NCBI RefSeq assembly: GCF_030362835.1
Contig: NZ_JAUCGQ010000001.1
Coordinates: forward strand, 124,001-188,000
Direction: 5' to 3'
From: Cellulomonas alba
GTDB taxonomy: Bacteria > Actinomycetota > Actinomycetes > Actinomycetales > Cellulomonadaceae
Length of the DNA stretch: 64,000 bases
Shown here: positions 10,160 to 19,074 of the stretch, in pieces
How the letters are laid out: each line of letters begins with the position of its first letter
Position numbering within the stretch: position 1 is the stretch's first letter
Program-made: the position numbers and the translations under genes
Notes under the pieces: model-generated
What the model was told of the DNA's origin: nothing
Databases searched by the model: none
What the model saw: the letters and a program-made list of their open reading frames with translations, nothing else

Positions 10160-10231
10160 CGCTGGTCCGGACGGGTGAGGTCGCGGCGGGGTACGCCGGC
10201 TCGGCACGTCGGTGTGCGGTAGGACTCCGCT

Positions 10232-10315
10232 ATGAGCCGCAGCACCCCCGCGACCCGTCGGAGCGACGGGCAGCCGCCGCGCGCCGCGGACCGGCCGGCT
10301 CCCGGGCGGCGGTGA
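10232..10315 (+). CDS. Possible 27-codon upstream ORF
   Basis: An ATG at 10232 opens a frame of 27 codons, rich in Arg/Pro, ending in TGA at 10313-10315, only 4 nt before the GTG of the next membrane protein. A TAGGAC sequence ends 6 nt before the ATG. That downstream GTG lacks its own well-placed ribosome-binding site, so coupling through this ORF is conceivable. The peptide has no recognisable motif, and a chance ORF is quite possible. Confidence 0.3.
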   Translation: MSRSTPATRRSDGQPPRAADRPAPGRR

Positions 10316-10319
10316 CGGA

Positions 10320-10682
10320 GTGCCGTCGCCGCTGCCCGTCGACCGGGTCGTCGCCCGGCGACGCCTGCTCTGGGCCTGGGTGGTCACGCTCCTGGCCACG
10401 GGCGAGCTCGCCGGACGCATCGCGTTCCTCCAGCCGTACGCGCGCTCCGACGACCCGTTCACGCATGCCACCGCGGCGTGGATCTTCTTCTGGCTCGCGC
10501 TCGAGACGATCCTGCTGGTCACCGTCGTCGTGTGGCAGTGGCGGCGCTGGCTGGCTGTCCGCCCCGTGGTGCTGCCCGTGGACGCCACGCGCGCCGTCGC
10601 CGCCGGCGTCCCCGAGCTGGACGAGCCGTCGGGGGCGCACCTCGGGCTCTCGGGGCAGGTCGATCCGCCGCCTCGCTGGTGA
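10320..10682 (+). CDS. Small two-helix membrane protein, function unknown
   Basis: A 120-residue protein with two hydrophobic segments (LLWAWVVTLLATGELAGRIAFL and AAWIFFWLALETILLVTVVVW) joined by a short loop (QPYARSDDPFTHAT), then a soluble tail. No family recognised. The start (GTG 10320) is uncertain: GGAG abuts it rather than sitting 5-9 nt away. It faces the GNAT gene tail to tail. Confidence 0.6.
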   Translation: MPSPLPVDRVVARRRLLWAWVVTLLATGELAGRIAFLQPYARSDDPFTHATAAWIFFWLALETILLVTVVVWQWRRWLAVRPVVLPVDATRAVAAGVPELDEPSGAHLGLSGQVDPPPRW

Positions 10683-10715
10683 GGGACGCGCGGGGCCGTC
10701 CGCGTCGCCGTCTCG

Positions 10716-11495
10716 TCAGGCCGGCGGCCGCGCGGACCCCGCGGGGCCGTACGAGTCGAACTCGGCGTGCCCGACGAAGCCGAGCCGCTCGTAGATCCGC
10801 CGCGCCGCGTGGTTGTCCGCGTACATGCCGAGGGACACCCACGCCGCGCCCCGCTCGAGGCCCGTCCGGGTCGCAGCCGCGGTGAGCGCGCTGCCCCAGC
10901 CGGACGTCCGCGCCGCGGGTCGCACGCCCAGCCCGTGCAGGTGCCAGGACGCGCCACCCGTCGGTCGGCCGCCGCGCAGCGATGCACCGATGACGCCGAG
11001 GAGCTCGCCGTCTGCGGCGCGCGCGCCGAACCACGCGGCCTCGCCGTCGGCGCTCGGGTCGGCGGACGTCGACGGGTTGGCGGCGGCCAGGCAGGCGCGG
11101 ATCGCCTCGGCGTCGGCCCGACGGTCGAGCTCGACGACCGAGCCACCGTCCGCGCGTCGCGGCATCGCCGGCGCGACGTCCGTCACGAGCCAGTCCCACG
11201 ACGAGAAGCGCTCGAGACCGAGCGCCGCGAGGACGGCCGCGCCGGGCTCGGTGCCGCGCGGGACGCTCATCCACCCCGCGGGCACGATCCGACCGCGTGC
11301 GAGGCGCTCGTCGAGCAGCCCGCGGACACGCGCCGCGTCACCTCGGCCCACCACGGTGGTCCCGGGCCGGCGCGCCGCGACCGAGAGCAGCACGGCGTCG
11401 TCGTCGCCGTCGGCGTGCTCGATCGAGTACACCGCAGCGTCCGACAGGACGAGCCGGTCCGTCCGCCACCGCTCGGGCAGGCGGACCGAGGTCAC
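10716..11495 (-). CDS. GNAT family N-acetyltransferase
   Basis: A 259-residue protein whose C-terminal third is a GNAT domain: [20 protein letters not shown] (motif A, acetyl-CoA loop) followed by [25 protein letters not shown] (motif B). The N-terminal part looks like a degenerate second GNAT lobe. The GTG at 11495 overlaps the aspS stop (GTGA), so it is co-translated with aspS. The acetyl acceptor is unknown. Confidence 0.82.
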   Translation of the reverse strand: MTSVRLPERWRTDRLVLSDAAVYSIEHADGDDDAVLLSVAARRPGTTVVGRGDAARVRGLLDERLARGRIVPAGWMSVPRGTEPGAAVLAALGLERFSSWDWLVTDVAPAMPRRADGGSVVELDRRADAEAIRACLAAANPSTSADPSADGEAAWFGARAADGELLGVIGASLRGGRPTGGASWHLHGLGVRPAARTSGWGSALTAAATRTGLERGAAWVSLGMYADNHAARRIYERLGFVGHAEFDSYGPAGSARPPA

Positions 11496-13279
11496 GACGC
11501 GGTCGGAGCCCCGGCCGGGGCCGCCTGCTTCGGCTTGGCGTCCACGCCCGCCTCGCGACGCTGCTCCGCCGTGATGGGGGCCGGCGCGCCCGTCAGCGGG
11601 TCGTAGCCGCCGCCGGACTTGGGGAACGCGATGACGTCGCGGATCGACTCGGACTTCGTCAGCAGCGCGACGATGCGGTCCCAGCCGAACGCGATGCCGC
11701 CGTGCGGCGGTGCGCCGAACTGGAACGCGTCGAGCAGGAAGCCGAACTTCTCCTGCGCCTCGTCCGGGCCGATCCCCATGACCTCGAAGACGCGCTGCTG
11801 GACGTCGCGGCGGTGGATACGGATCGAGCCGCCACCGACCTCGTTGCCGTTGCAGACGATGTCGTAGGCGTAGGCGAGCGCGCGGCCCGGGTCCTGCTCG
11901 AACGTGTCGATCCACTCGGGCGTCGGCGACGTGAACGCGTGGTGCACCGCCGTCCAGGCGCCCTCGCCGACCGCCACGTCGTCGTCCTCGCCCGTGGGCT
12001 TGAACAGCGGTGCGTCGACGACCCAGACGAACTCCCACGCGTCGTCGTCGATCAGCCCGCCGCGGCGCCCGATCTCGAGGCGCGCCGCGCCGAGCAGCGC
12101 CCGCGCCTCCGACGTCTTGCCCGCGGCGAAGAAGATCGCGTCGCCCGGGCTCGCACCGGTGGCCGCCACCAGCCCGGCGCGCTCGTCCTCGGAGATGTTC
12201 TTGGCGACCGGGCCACCGAGCTCGCCGTCGTCACCGACCGTCACGTACGCGAGGCCCTTGGCGCCGCGCTGCTTGGCCCACTCCTGCCACGCGTCGAACC
12301 CGCGGCGCGGCGTCGAGGCGCCGCCCGGCTGGACGACCGCGCCGACGTAGGGCGCCTGGAAGACGCGGAACGGCGTGCTCGCGAAGTACTCGGTCAGCTC
12401 GACGAGCTCGAGCCCGAAGCGCAGGTCCGGCTTGTCACTGCCGTAGCGGGCCATCGCGTCGCCGAACGTCATGCGGCGGATCGGCGTCGGGATGTCGACG
12501 CCCGCGAGCGCCCAGAGCGCGGTGACGATCTGCTCCCCGAGCGCGATGACGTCGTCCTGCTCGACGAAGCTCATCTCGATGTCGAGCTGCGTGAACTCCG
12601 GCTGGCGGTCCGCGCGGAAGTCCTCGTCGCGGTAGCAGCGGGCGATCTGGTAGTACCGCTCGAGGCCGGCGACCATCAGGAGCTGCTTGAACAGCTGCGG
12701 GGACTGCGGGAGCGCGTACCAGGAGCCCGGCGCGAGGCGAGCGGGCACGACGAAGTCGCGCGCACCCTCGGGCGTGCTGCGCGTCAGCGTCGGCGTCTCC
12801 ACCTCGACGAAGCCCTGGGCGTCGAGCACCGCGCGGGCGGCGGCGTTCGCCTTCGCGCGCAGTCGGATGGCGTGCGCGGGTGCCGGGCGGCGCAGGTCGA
12901 GGTAGCGGTACTTGAGACGCGCCTCCTCGCCGACCGGCTCGTCGAGCGACGTCGACACCTGGAACGGCAGGGGCGCCGACTCGTTGAGCACGACGACCTT
13001 GGCGGCGACGACCTCGATCTCGCCCGTCGCGAGGTGAGCGTTCTCGTTGCCCTCGGGACGGCGGCCGACCTCGCCCGTCACCTGCAGCACGTACTCCGCG
13101 CGCAGCCCGTGCGCGACCGCCTCGTCGCGGACGACGACCTGCGCGATGCCGGACGCGTCACGGAGGTCGACGAAGGCCACGCCGCCGTGATCGCGCCGCC
13201 GGTCCACCCACCCGGTGAGGGTGACGGTGGTGCCGATGTGCTCGGCTCGCAGCGAGCCGGCGTCGTGGGTGCGCAGCAC
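11492..13279 (-). CDS. aspS: Aspartate--tRNA ligase (bacterial type)
   Basis: A 595-residue class II synthetase. It has the N-terminal OB-fold anticodon-binding domain ([24 protein letters not shown]), motif 2 region ([25 protein letters not shown]), a bacterial GAD insertion, and motif 3 ([13 protein letters not shown]). Length is that of bacterial AspRS. Start is GTG 13279 with GGAAGG upstream; a TAGGAT lies about 40 nt upstream. The GNAT gene follows in overlap. Confidence 0.96.
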   Translation of the reverse strand: MLRTHDAGSLRAEHIGTTVTLTGWVDRRRDHGGVAFVDLRDASGIAQVVVRDEAVAHGLRAEYVLQVTGEVGRRPEGNENAHLATGEIEVVAAKVVVLNESAPLPFQVSTSLDEPVGEEARLKYRYLDLRRPAPAHAIRLRAKANAAARAVLDAQGFVEVETPTLTRSTPEGARDFVVPARLAPGSWYALPQSPQLFKQLLMVAGLERYYQIARCYRDEDFRADRQPEFTQLDIEMSFVEQDDVIALGEQIVTALWALAGVDIPTPIRRMTFGDAMARYGSDKPDLRFGLELVELTEYFASTPFRVFQAPYVGAVVQPGGASTPRRGFDAWQEWAKQRGAKGLAYVTVGDDGELGGPVAKNISEDERAGLVAATGASPGDAIFFAAGKTSEARALLGAARLEIGRRGGLIDDDAWEFVWVVDAPLFKPTGEDDDVAVGEGAWTAVHHAFTSPTPEWIDTFEQDPGRALAYAYDIVCNGNEVGGGSIRIHRRDVQQRVFEVMGIGPDEAQEKFGFLLDAFQFGAPPHGGIAFGWDRIVALLTKSESIRDVIAFPKSGGGYDPLTGAPAPITAEQRREAGVDAKPKQAAPAGAPTAS

Positions 13280-13317
13280 GGAAAGGGCCTTCCGGTCGAG
13301 TGGGGTGGCGTCGGTCG

Positions 13318-13323
13318 ATCCTA
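13318..13323 (-). promoter_or_regulatory. Candidate -10 element for aspS
   Basis: TAGGAT on the minus strand, 38 nt before the aspS GTG, gives a short leader with a GGAAGG ribosome-binding site inside a near palindrome (GGAAGGCCCTTTCC). No convincing -35 is visible. Confidence 0.4.
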
Positions 13324-13381
13324 GTGCCCGGTGCGCCGAGGGCCGCCCGACGACTGCCGCGCGTGAGCGCTCGGCCGCGGG

Positions 13382-15490
13382 TCAGAACAGCGTGGGCTGC
13401 GCGATCCCGGGTATCGCGGCCTCGGCCGTCGCGAGGCTCGGCAGGCTGCCGGACGGGAAGGCACCCTCGCCCCACCGCTCGTCGCGACCCCGACGGTGAC
13501 CCGCTCCCCCGGCGAAGCCGTGCCGGACGAGCAGCGGGCGCACGCGGTCGCCGAGCCACCTGACGTACTCGGCGGGCGCGTAGGCCCGCGGCCCGTACAG
13601 GGCCTCGTACCGCCCGACCAGCGCGGGGTGGTGGTCGCGCAGCCAGCCGAGGAACAGCGGCTTGACGCTCCCCCGCAGGTGCAGCGGGAGCACGGTGACC
13701 CCGGTGGCGCCCGCCTCGGCGAGCCGGCCGAGCACGTCGTCGAGGTGCTCGACGGTGTCCGTCAGCCACGGCAGCACCGGCGCGACCATCACGCCGCACC
13801 CCAGCCCGGCCTCGCGGACCGCGCGGATCAGGTCGAGCCGGGCCCGCGGCGTGGGCGTGCCCGGCTCGAGCGCCTGCTGCAGCTCCTCGTCACCGACCGC
13901 CAGGGACACCCCGATGCCGACGCGCACCTGCTCCGCGGCTGCGGCGAGCACCGGGAGGTCACGCTTGAGCAGCGTGCCCTTCGTCAGGACCGACAGCGGC
14001 GTGCCGTTCGACGCGAGCGCCTCGACGATGCCGGGCATCAGCCGGTAGCGGCCCTCCGCGCGCTGGTACGGGTCGGTGTTCGTGCCGAGCGCCACGTGCT
14101 CGCGCGCCCAGGACGGCCGGGCCAGCTCGGTGCGCAGCACCTCGACGACGTTGGTCTTGACGACGATCTGCGACTCGAAGTCGTGGCCGGCGTCGAGGTC
14201 GAGGTACTCGTGGGTGGGGCGGGCGAAGCAGTTGTGGCTCACGACCCCGTTGGCGATGAAGTCGCCGGTGCCGGTCGTGATGTCGCGCATCTCTGTGTCG
14301 ACGCCGAGGTCCTCGACGGAGACGACGTGCAACGGCGCCGCGCTCTTGATGGCCGCACCCGCGACAGCGAGCTTGCGGGTGATCGCCGGGTCCACGAGGT
14401 GCACGAACCTGCGGACCGCCGGCAGACCCCCCAGGAGCCGGACGTTCCGCACGCCGTTCGGTGCCGGCGGCTCCAGAACGGTACGGAGGTCGATCGCGCC
14501 GAACGCCGCCATCGTGTGGTCGAGCATCGCCGCGTCGCCGTTGCTGATCCGCACGACGCCGCCGCTCGAACCGCCTTCTGCGTCGAAGATGCCCGCGAGG
14601 AATCCCCTCTGCCACTCGAGCTCCGGACGCTCCGGCCACGCGATCACCCGCTCGATCTGGTCGAGATGCGCGGCGCGCGCGGTGTGGATCGCGGTCATCG
14701 CTCGGCGATGTGCAGCGCCGGGGAACGGCTTCCGGTGGGTCGGTAGGCCGACCTCCTCGAGCATGCGCTGCGTCCGGTCGAGCGCCTCGGGGTCCGCGAA
14801 CGCGAGCCGGAACGCCGTCACGTTGTTCAGGGCGCCCGTCCGACGCACGTAGGTGCGCCGGAGGATCATCCCGTCGCCGCGGATCATCCCGGTCAGGTAT
14901 CCCTGCCGGTACGACGCCGTCTGGCGCGCGACCGGCACGTTGCTCAGTGATCCGAGCCCGAAGCCGATGAGCTTGTCGTTGTGCGTCAGATGGGGTCGCC
15001 GCCCAGCGCCCGAGCCCGTTCCCGTGACGTGCTTCCAACCGCGCGTGGTCCTGAACCTGTGATCGCCGCTCGCGACGATCCACGTCCCGTCCGCGAGGGT
15101 CACCCGGTAGGCGCGCTTGCGGGTGCTCCACACATCGAGCACGGGCGTCTCGACGTACCGGCGGTAACGGCCCTCGGCCTTCGTGCCGAGCACCAGGTCG
15201 CCCGCGACAAGCGCGCCGATGGCTCGCTGCCGGCCGTCAGCCATCGTGACCAGCGTGTCCGGATGGAGACAGTAGGCACAGGCATGGCTGCAGCCCCGCA
15301 TCGGGTTGATCGTCCAGCGGAACGGCATCTGCGACGCCGCGGGCACCTTGTTGAGCGCGCTGCGCGCCTGGACCTCGTGGAACGTGATGCCCGCGAAGTC
15401 GGGAGTCCGGACCGTCCGCACGAGCCCCCGGAGCGCGAGCCCGGGCAGGGCCGGGTCCTCCACCTCGAGCTTCTGCGCGTCCCACCGCAT
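13382..15490 (-). CDS. Intein-containing Rv2578c-family radical SAM protein
   Basis: The 702-residue precursor is a radical SAM protein interrupted by an intein. Host residues 1-73 and 421-702 join to restore CSHACAYCFARP, the CX3CX2C cluster motif that binds the [4Fe-4S] cluster and SAM. The third cluster cysteine is Cys421, the first residue after the intein. The C-terminal host part has TNTDPYQRAEGRYRLMPGI and SVLTKGT, typical of SplB-like/Rv2578c proteins. Start ATG 15490, six nt after a -10 element; transcription should be LexA-controlled. The reaction is unknown; related proteins are tied to DNA-damage responses. Confidence 0.93.
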   Translation of the reverse strand: MRWDAQKLEVEDPALPGLALRGLVRTVRTPDFAGITFHEVQARSALNKVPAASQMPFRWTINPMRGCSHACAYCLHPDTLVTMADGRQRAIGALVAGDLVLGTKAEGRYRRYVETPVLDVWSTRKRAYRVTLADGTWIVASGDHRFRTTRGWKHVTGTGSGAGRRPHLTHNDKLIGFGLGSLSNVPVARQTASYRQGYLTGMIRGDGMILRRTYVRRTGALNNVTAFRLAFADPEALDRTQRMLEEVGLPTHRKPFPGAAHRRAMTAIHTARAAHLDQIERVIAWPERPELEWQRGFLAGIFDAEGGSSGGVVRISNGDAAMLDHTMAAFGAIDLRTVLEPPAPNGVRNVRLLGGLPAVRRFVHLVDPAITRKLAVAGAAIKSAAPLHVVSVEDLGVDTEMRDITTGTGDFIANGVVSHNCFARPTHEYLDLDAGHDFESQIVVKTNVVEVLRTELARPSWAREHVALGTNTDPYQRAEGRYRLMPGIVEALASNGTPLSVLTKGTLLKRDLPVLAAAAEQVRVGIGVSLAVGDEELQQALEPGTPTPRARLDLIRAVREAGLGCGVMVAPVLPWLTDTVEHLDDVLGRLAEAGATGVTVLPLHLRGSVKPLFLGWLRDHHPALVGRYEALYGPRAYAPAEYVRWLGDRVRPLLVRHGFAGGAGHRRGRDERWGEGAFPSGSLPSLATAEAAIPGIAQPTLF
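14231..15271 (-). mobile_element. Intein with LAGLIDADG homing endonuclease inside the radical SAM gene
   Basis: A 347-residue intein, precursor residues 74-420. Block A begins with Cys1 (CLHPDTLVTMADG), block B is GDHRFRTTRGWKHV with the conserved His, and two LAGLIDADG helices follow (GYLTGMIRGDG and GFLAGIFDAEG). Block F ends DFIANG and block G is VVSHN followed by Cys+1. All splicing residues (Cys1, block B His, His-Asn, Cys+1) are present, and both LAGLIDADG motifs keep an acidic residue, so it looks competent for both splicing and homing. The insertion lies exactly in the Fe-S cluster motif. Confidence 0.95.
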
Positions 15491-15496
15491 ACCACG

Positions 15497-15525
15497 AGTC
15501 GAACACGTGTTCGATGGCACGTCAA
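15497..15525 (-). promoter_or_regulatory. Promoter of the radical SAM gene with perfect LexA (SOS) box
   Basis: On the minus strand TTGACG (15520-15525), a 17-nt spacer and TCGACT (15497-15502) are followed by 6 nt and the ATG, so transcription is probably leaderless. The exact 16-bp palindrome TCGAACACGTGTTCGA (15499-15514) covers most of the spacer and the -10. It matches the mycobacterial LexA consensus TCGAAC-N4-GTTCGA without mismatch, so LexA should block RNA polymerase directly. Confidence 0.85.
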
Positions 15526-15564
15526 GCGTCTTGGGTGTGGCGCGGCGCGACCGAGGGTCGAACC

Positions 15565-16040
15565 ATGAGCGCTTCCGTGACGAACGACCGAGCACTGGCC
15601 CGTCGCCCCGGGGTCGAGGTACTCGTCCTCGCGGTGCTCGTCGTCGTCAACCTGGCCGTCGGCGCCCTCGATGGCCTCGCCGCGCAGCAGGGCGTCGACG
15701 GCTGGGACGCCGACGCCAACAAGGTCCCGTGGACGCCGCCGAACGGCGTGTTCGCGCCCGTCTGGACGGTCCTGTACGTGCTGATGGCGGTCGCCGCGTG
15801 GCTGGTCTGGCGGCGCGGCGGCTGGTCGGAGGCGTCGGGCCCGCTGACGCTCTACGTCGTCCAGCTCGCGCTCAACGCCGCCTGGACGCCCGTCTTCTTC
15901 AACGGGCGCCTCGTGTCCTCGTGGCCACGGCCGTCGCGTTCAGCCGTCACAGCCGGGCGGCCGCAAGGCTGCTCGTGCCCTACCGCGCGTGGGTCGCGTA
16001 CGCGACGACGCTCAACCTCGGCGTCGCCGTCCTCAGCTGA
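15565..16040 (+). pseudogene. tspO: TspO/MBR-family membrane protein, broken by a frameshifting deletion
   Basis: Frame 1 gives membrane segments 1-3 of a TspO protein: PPNGVFAPVWTVLYVLMAVAAW and LTLYVVQLALNAAWTPVFFNG. It then runs into unrelated Arg/Ser-rich sequence. The expected ending (VATAVAFSRH, LLVPYRAWVAYATTLNLGVAVLS) is in another frame from about 15910 to the stop at 16040. Helix 4 is shorter than expected, so a deletion of a non-multiple of three bases near 15905-15925 is more likely than a one-base error. The 3' end overlaps the end of hisS by 8 bp. Confidence 0.8.
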
Positions 16041-17388
16041 GCGCGGGCTCCGCGCGGGGCCACCAGTCGTCCGCCGGGGGCTCCCACGTCGCGGCGTCGG
16101 CCGGCACCTGCTCCCCCGACCGGATGTCCTTGACCTCGTCGCCCGCCTCGCCCGCGAACCACACGAACGGGATGCCGCGACGGTCGGCGTGGCGGATCTG
16201 CTTGCCGAACTTGGCGGCGCTGGGCGCGACCTCGACAGGGATACCGCGGGACCTGAGCGCCGCGGCGACCGCGTCGGACTGCGGCCGGGCGTCCTCGTTC
16301 GTCACCGCGACGAGCACGGCGCTCGGCACCGAACGCGTGGCCCGCACGAGCCCGCCGCCGATGAGCCGCGAGACGAGGCGTGACACCCCGATCGAGAGCC
16401 CGACGCCGGGGTACGTGGTCGCGCCGTCGGACGCCAGGGTGTCGTACCGCCCGCCAGAGCAGATCGAGCCGAGCTGCTCGTGCCCGACCAGCACCGTCTC
16501 GTAGACGGAACCCGTGTAGTAGTCGAGGCCGCGGGCGATCTTCAGGTCGGCGACCACGACGCCCGGCGCTCGGACGGTGGCCGCGGCGATGAGCGCACCG
16601 AGCTCGTCGAGGCCCGTGTCGAGCAGCTCGTGCGTGACGGAGCGCGACGCGGCGAGCGCGCGCACCCGGTCGACGACCGTCGCGTCGTCGCCGCTGATCG
16701 CCGCGAGCTCGAGGCACGCCGCGGCCTGCTCGGGGGACGCGCCGGCCTCGGCCACCAGCAGGCGGGCGACCTCGTCCCCGCCGACCTTGTCCAGCTTGTC
16801 GATGCTGCGGAGCACGGCGTCGACGTCGTCGAGCCCGAGCCCGCGGTAGAAGCCCTCGGCGACCTTGCGGTTGTTGACGAGGATGCGCACCGGCGGCACG
16901 CCGATGTCGCGCAGCGCGCCGAGCGCCTCGGCCATCACGAGCGGCAGCTCGACCTCGTAGTGGTACGGCAGCTCCCCTGCGCCGACCACGTCGATGTCGG
17001 CCTGCACGAACTCGCGGAACCGGCCGTCCTGAGGACGCTCGCCGCGCCACACCTTCTGGATCTGGTAGCGCCGGAACGGGAACGCGAGGTGGCCGGCGTT
17101 CTCCAGCACATACCGCGCGAACGGCACCGTCAGGTCGAAGTGCAGGCCGAGCTGGTCACCCCGGTCGGGTGCCGCGGCGTCCTCCTGCAGGCGGCGCAGC
17201 ACGTAGACCTCCTTCGAGGTCTCGCCCTTGCGCAGCAGCTGGTCGAGCGGCTCGACCGCGCGCGTCTCGACGCCCGCGAACCCGTGCAGCTCGAACGTCC
17301 GGCGCAGCGTGTCGAGCACGTGCTGCTCGACGATGCGCCCGTCGGGCAGCCACTCGGGGAATCCGGACAGGGGGGTCGGTCGCGCCAT
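16033..17388 (-). CDS. hisS: Histidine--tRNA ligase
   Basis: A 451-residue class II synthetase. Motif 1 region is followed by LRKGETSKEVYVLRRL, motif 2 LAFPFRRYQIQKVWRGERPQDGRFREFVQADIDVVG, the HisRS signature LKIARGLDYYTGSVYETV with CSGGRYD, and the C-terminal anticodon-binding domain (FGKQIRHADRRGIPFVWF). Start ATG 17388 with AGGATCGGGGG upstream. It is transcribed next to the MBL gene, which lies upstream on the same strand. Confidence 0.95.
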   Translation of the reverse strand: MARPTPLSGFPEWLPDGRIVEQHVLDTLRRTFELHGFAGVETRAVEPLDQLLRKGETSKEVYVLRRLQEDAAAPDRGDQLGLHFDLTVPFARYVLENAGHLAFPFRRYQIQKVWRGERPQDGRFREFVQADIDVVGAGELPYHYEVELPLVMAEALGALRDIGVPPVRILVNNRKVAEGFYRGLGLDDVDAVLRSIDKLDKVGGDEVARLLVAEAGASPEQAAACLELAAISGDDATVVDRVRALAASRSVTHELLDTGLDELGALIAAATVRAPGVVVADLKIARGLDYYTGSVYETVLVGHEQLGSICSGGRYDTLASDGATTYPGVGLSIGVSRLVSRLIGGGLVRATRSVPSAVLVAVTNEDARPQSDAVAAALRSRGIPVEVAPSAAKFGKQIRHADRRGIPFVWFAGEAGDEVKDIRSGEQVPADAATWEPPADDWWPRAEPALS

Positions 17389-17451
17389 GGCCCCCGATCC
17401 TTCCAGACGGTCGGGCCCGCGCGGACCGATGCCCGGCCCGGCGGCGGCTCG

Positions 17452-18171
17452 TCAGCCGAGGAGGAACGGGTTGGTGCGCAGCTCGCGCCCCATGGTGCTC
17501 GTCGGACCGTGACCAGGAACGACGACCGTGCCGGGGTCCAGGCCGCGCACCACCTCGGTCAGCGTGCGGGCCATGCGCCGCTCGTCGCCGCCGGGCAGGT
17601 CCGTCCGGCCGATCGTGCCCGCGAACAGCACGTCGCCCGTCAGCGCGAGCGGCGTCCCGTCGTCGAGCTCCGTGAGGTAGAGCGTCGAGCCCTCGGTGTG
17701 CCCCGGCGCGTGACGCGCGACGAGGTGGACGCCGCCGAGGTAGAGCTCGACGTCGGGCGTGGGGTCGTCGTCGACCGCGCCGAACGTCTCCACGCGGCTC
17801 GGGGGCCGGTACGACGCCGGGTCGCGCCCGACGCTCGCGAGCGCCTCGGCCAGCGGGCCCCGCGGGTCGTGCGGCGCCGACCCGAGCACGCCGAGCGTGC
17901 CGAACGGGTCACGCAGCCGGTACGCGTCGGCCGCGTGCAGCACGACGGGCACGTCCCAGGCGTCCGCGAGCTGCGCGGCGTCCCACGTGTGGTCGGCGTG
18001 ACCGTGCGTCGCGAGGACCGCCGTCGGCCGCACGCGTCGCGCGGCGACGAGACCCGCGACCTCGGCGGCCACGCCCGCGCCGGCGTCCACCACGACGCAG
18101 CGCGCGTCCCCGTCGACGAGCAGGTGGCACCACGCCCCGAAGACGGCGCCTCCGATGCTCACGAGCTGCAC
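17452..18171 (-). CDS. MBL-fold metallo-hydrolase (glyoxalase II-like)
   Basis: A 239-residue protein with the complete metal site of the metallo-beta-lactamase fold: THGHADHTWD, ARHAPGHTEGSTLYL, the GDVLFAGTIGRTDLPGG loop and VVPGHGP near the end. It resembles hydroxyacylglutathione hydrolase-type proteins commonly found beside hisS and relA in actinobacteria; the thioester substrate is unknown. TACGTT lies 6 nt before the GTG start at 18171, so it is probably leaderless. Confidence 0.9.
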   Translation of the reverse strand: MQLVSIGGAVFGAWCHLLVDGDARCVVVDAGAGVAAEVAGLVAARRVRPTAVLATHGHADHTWDAAQLADAWDVPVVLHAADAYRLRDPFGTLGVLGSAPHDPRGPLAEALASVGRDPASYRPPSRVETFGAVDDDPTPDVELYLGGVHLVARHAPGHTEGSTLYLTELDDGTPLALTGDVLFAGTIGRTDLPGGDERRMARTLTEVVRGLDPGTVVVPGHGPTSTMGRELRTNPFLLG

Positions 18172-18253
18172 CGGCCCAACGTAGCCGGGGCTCCGTCGGC
18201 CGGCGACGCATCCGGGCGCCGACCTGCGTGGCGGCGGGACCCGCTCGCTTGCC

Positions 18254-18259
18254 TAGACT
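18254..18259 (+). promoter_or_regulatory. Candidate -10 element for the cyclophilin/DUF349 operon
   Basis: TAGACT lies 65 nt before the GTG of the membrane cyclophilin gene in the 152-bp divergent region shared with the MBL gene. It matches TAnnnT; no clear -35 is present. Confidence 0.4.
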
Positions 18260-18324
18260 GTGCCGAGTCCCTGGGTGCAGCGCGGCAGGACGCCCCTGCC
18301 GTCGTCGTGATGCGAGGAGCGTGC

Positions 18325-19074
18325 GTGTCGACCAAGCGCGAACGTGAGTACGAGCGCCGCCGGTTCGAGAAGTGGCAGCAGCGTCAGGTGGAGGCGCGCG
18401 CGCGTCACCGCCGGCAGCGCGTGCTCGCCGGCTCGATCGCCGGCGGCGTCGTCCTCGTCCTCGCGGTCGTCGTGTGGATCGCCGTAGCGAACGGCGGCTC
18501 GTCGGCCGCGCAGAGCCCGACCCCCACGCCGACCTCGACGCTCTCGGCACCCGACCCCTCCGTCGCGGGCGACCGCACCTGGACGGGCGACATCACGTTC
18601 AACGGCGGCAAGGTCGGCATCTCGCTCGACGGCCATGCCGCGCCGCAGGCGGTGGCGAACTTCACCACGCTCGCCGCGGCCGGGTTCTTCGACGACACGA
18701 AGTGCCACCGCGTCACGACCGAGGGGTCCGGGCTGTACGTGCTGCAGTGCGGTTCCCCTGACGGCACGGCCTCCGGCACCCCGGGCTACACCTGGGGCCC
18801 GATCGAGAACGCGCCGAGCGACAACGTCTACCCCGCCGGGACCATCGCGATGGCCCGCGCCGGGAACGACGCCAGCTCGATGGGGAGCCAGTTCTTCATC
18901 GTCTACCAGGACTCGACCATCCCCGCCGACTCGGCCGGCGGCTACACGATCTTCGGCAAGGTCACGTCCGGGCTGCAGGTGATCAAGGACATCGCCGCCG
19001 CCGGGACCGCCGACGGCCAGCCCGACGGCGCTCCGAAGAACGACGTCATCATCCAGAAGGTGGAGACCCAGTGA
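18325..19074 (+). CDS. Membrane-anchored cyclophilin-type peptidyl-prolyl isomerase
   Basis: A 249-residue protein with a charged N-terminus (TKREREYERRRFEKWQQRQ), one membrane helix (VLAGSIAGGVVLVLAVVVWIAVA), a Ser/Thr/Pro linker, and an outside cyclophilin domain. The domain shows FFDDTKCHRVTTEG, GTIAMARAGNDASSMGSQFFIVY and GYTIFGKVTSGLQVI, the core isomerase motifs. GTG 18325 has GAGGAG 5 nt upstream and is preferred over an ATG five codons earlier. It ends in a GTGA overlap with the DUF349 gene. Probably assists folding of exported proteins. Confidence 0.9.
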   Translation: MSTKREREYERRRFEKWQQRQVEARARHRRQRVLAGSIAGGVVLVLAVVVWIAVANGGSSAAQSPTPTPTSTLSAPDPSVAGDRTWTGDITFNGGKVGISLDGHAAPQAVANFTTLAAAGFFDDTKCHRVTTEGSGLYVLQCGSPDGTASGTPGYTWGPIENAPSDNVYPAGTIAMARAGNDASSMGSQFFIVYQDSTIPADSAGGYTIFGKVTSGLQVIKDIAAAGTADGQPDGAPKNDVIIQKVETQ

